Below are positions 62,722-64,000 of a stretch of 64,000 bases of DNA, piece after piece (the stretch's first letter is position 1; every line of letters begins with the position of its first letter). The notes beneath the pieces were generated by a model that saw nothing but the letters and a program-made list of their open reading frames with translations, was not told the DNA's origin and did no database searches. Made by a program: the position numbers and the translations under genes. The stretch spans positions 39,728 to 103,727 of the forward strand of contig CAMWKO010000008.1 of NCBI GenBank assembly GCA_947174885.1, given 5' to 3'. Source of the DNA: an uncultured Clostridia bacterium (GTDB lineage: Bacteria; Bacillota; Clostridia; Lachnospirales; Lachnospiraceae).

Positions 62722-63714
62722 TTACAAATTATCCCGTATACACATCAGCATCAGCTCTATCGTTAATTCAAAGTTTACATTTGCCCTGAGCCTTGTGTTT
62801 ACCTTATCTGCCGACTCAAATATTTCATTAATTCCATTATAAGATAACTTTATACTATATTTTTCCATAAGTGAAATTTCATCTTTAAAAATAAGCTGAT
62901 TAATATCCTTAGATGCCTTAAATATTAATACATCCCTAAACCATGCAACCATAAGGTCAATATATTCTGAAATATTATTTTTAAACTGACTTACTTCCTT
63001 TACATATCCGCTAATGTCTGATACTGTAGAACTTTCCAAACCCTTAAGCTGTCTTAATATCATGTCTTTAAGTTCATTAAACTCTTCTATTGTCGCCAGC
63101 CTTATTGCTCTACCCAAATTTCCGCCTGCAAAATTTGCAATGATTTTTGCTTGATAATCCGGAACTTTTTCCTCTTTTGTCAAATACTCAATAATCTGTT
63201 CATTTTGTAGAGGTTTCAAATCCAATGACACACATCTGGACAATATTGTTTGCAAGAAACCTTCCTTGTTACTTGTGAGAAGAAGAATATTTCCATATAC
63301 CGGTGGTTCTTCAATAGTTTTTAACAACGCATTTTGTGCAGCCACATTCATTTTTTCTGCCTCATCTACTATATATATTTTATGCTTACCTGAATATGGC
63401 TTTATGGCAATATCATTATTTATCTGTTCTCTTATATCATCTACCGAAATAGTACTTACTTTCTCATGTGAAACCCATTTAATATCAGGATGATTATTTG
63501 ATAATGCCTGTTTACAGGAATGACATTCCATACAAGGCTCGTCACCACCCCTTTCGCACTGCAATGTCATACTAAATATTTTTGCTATCGTTTTCTTCCC
63601 CATTCCACTTTCACCGTTTATTATGTAGGCATGGGAAATTTTATTCATATTTATTGCATTCTTCATATGTGCAATAATACTTTCCTGTCCAATTATATCC
63701 TTAAATCCAACCAT
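62722..63714 (-). CDS. holB: DNA polymerase III delta-prime subunit
   Basis: 330 residues. Clamp-loader AAA+ protein. Walker A GESGMGKKT (34-42), zinc cysteines Cys53, Cys61, Cys64 and Cys67, the YIVDEAEKM Walker B region and the SRC motif (LSRCVSL) are present. The C-terminal helical domain is about 210-330. A promoter with TTGACC (63757-63762), 16-base spacer and TATTTT (63735-63740) lies close upstream. Confidence 0.95.
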   Translation of the reverse strand: MVGFKDIIGQESIIAHMKNAINMNKISHAYIINGESGMGKKTIAKIFSMTLQCERGGDEPCMECHSCKQALSNNHPDIKWVSHEKVSTISVDDIREQINNDIAIKPYSGKHKIYIVDEAEKMNVAAQNALLKTIEEPPVYGNILLLTSNKEGFLQTILSRCVSLDLKPLQNEQIIEYLTKEEKVPDYQAKIIANFAGGNLGRAIRLATIEEFNELKDMILRQLKGLESSTVSDISGYVKEVSQFKNNISEYIDLMVAWFRDVLIFKASKDINQLIFKDEISLMEKYSIKLSYNGINEIFESADKVNTRLRANVNFELTIELMLMCIRDNL

Positions 63715-63734
63715 ATCTCATCTTTTTATATACA

Positions 63735-63762
63735 AAAATACTCTCATCTTTTCCACGGTCAA
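63735..63762 (-). promoter_or_regulatory. Possible promoter for holB
   Basis: Minus strand TTGACC (63757-63762), 16-base spacer, TATTTT (63735-63740), about 20 bases before the start codon. Confidence 0.45.
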
Positions 63763-63905
63763 GCTTTATAAAAGGTATTTTTGTAAATATCTCCTTTCTT
63801 ATTTTTCACTCTTATCTACCATAAAATCACAAAGTGTTTTTATGTATCGAGTACATAAACCAAAGGTTAATACACGAAGACATTATACAGTAATTTCTCC
63901 TACTG

Positions 63906-64000
63906 CCGAGTTGTAAACAACTCGATGTTATTATATCATATTGGCTAGTCTTTACTGCCTCCTGTATAAAATCACAGATTTTATTCACTCGGCACATCGA
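63906..64000. repeat. Two-hairpin repeat element at the window edge
   Basis: A partial hairpin A (63906-63927) that has lost its hairpin B, then a full hairpin B at 63957-63993 and the first seven bases of the next hairpin A before the window ends. Distance between the hairpin A units is 91 bases, the same period as at 62320-62473. The stretch 63771-63900 before it shows nothing recognisable. Confidence 0.8.

Noticed and set aside
62320..64000. Possible CRISPR array because of regularly spaced palindromic repeats
   Set aside because: The 91-base unit repeats as a whole, including the sequence between hairpins; there are no distinct spacers and no cas genes.

Overview
The window is a gene-dense piece of a low-GC Firmicute chromosome, read almost entirely on the minus strand. 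Gene order and protein sequences point to a clostridial organism, most likely of the Lachnospiraceae type. The indicators are Thr-rich linkers in lipoproteins, a large-type SRP RNA beside tadA, the metG-tatD-rsmA and holB-ricT-methyltransferase-rsmI neighbourhoods, and sporulation genes (spmA, spmB, a PdaA-like deacetylase). The species cannot be named from sequence alone. No tRNA, rRNA, CRISPR array, prophage or transposase gene was recognised.

Layout. 1-500: start of an ATP synthase operon (AtpZ-like and AtpI-like) with a good promoter. 518-16023: a very long same-strand series with mostly 0-20 nt gaps, read pfk, dnaX, ybaB/ebfC, recR, then three genes resembling the JetA-JetB-JetC (MksF-MksE-MksB) parts of a Wadjet-type SMC complex, then a TPR/acidic/P-loop protein in the place where a JetD nuclease would normally sit, then Sua5/YwlC, a low-molecular-weight phosphatase homologue that has lost its catalytic cysteine, rpiB and a dCMP deaminase. 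This is the most interesting part of the window. 16216-21678: a small accessory locus with a WXG100 protein, a large lipoprotein and two membrane proteins, with no visible type VII motor ATPase. 22054-27262: ABC exporter plus two-component system, preceded by a short structured RNA with its own promoter and terminator. 27789-30351: a LysR regulator and a divergent purA. 30644-34140: hypothetical gene, TfoX C-terminal-domain protein, small membrane protein, deoC, SRP RNA, tadA, pseudouridine synthase. 34409-39153: GNAT acetyltransferase, a degenerate HD-GYP protein, a conserved hypothetical and a membrane-bound HD-GYP c-di-GMP phosphodiesterase. 39448-43230: rsmA, tatD, metG. 43422-49216: a large secreted protein and three unknown coiled-coil proteins behind a possible sigma-28-like promoter. 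49652-54032: DUF885 lipoprotein, glycosyltransferase-GtrA fusion with a tiny downstream gene, and a phosphotransferase. 54184-59547: sporulation genes, ABC-F ATPase and PHP phosphatase. 59714-63714: rsmI, methyltransferase, ricT and holB.

Two families of short intergenic repeats are scattered through the window. One is a two-hairpin element of about 75 bp (27591-27665, 32419-32534, 62320-62473, 63906-64000), partly in 91-bp tandem, whose stems differ between copies by paired changes. The other is a motif of about 27 bases, GAGTTTCCGTATTTTT-like, which at 62516-62697 forms the ends of a MITE-like inverted repeat.

Functionally the window is mainly housekeeping: replication and repair (dnaX, holB, recR, ybaB and the SMC-like complex), RNA modification (Sua5, tadA, RluA family, rsmA, rsmI, methyltransferase), purine and pentose metabolism, and envelope or sporulation functions.
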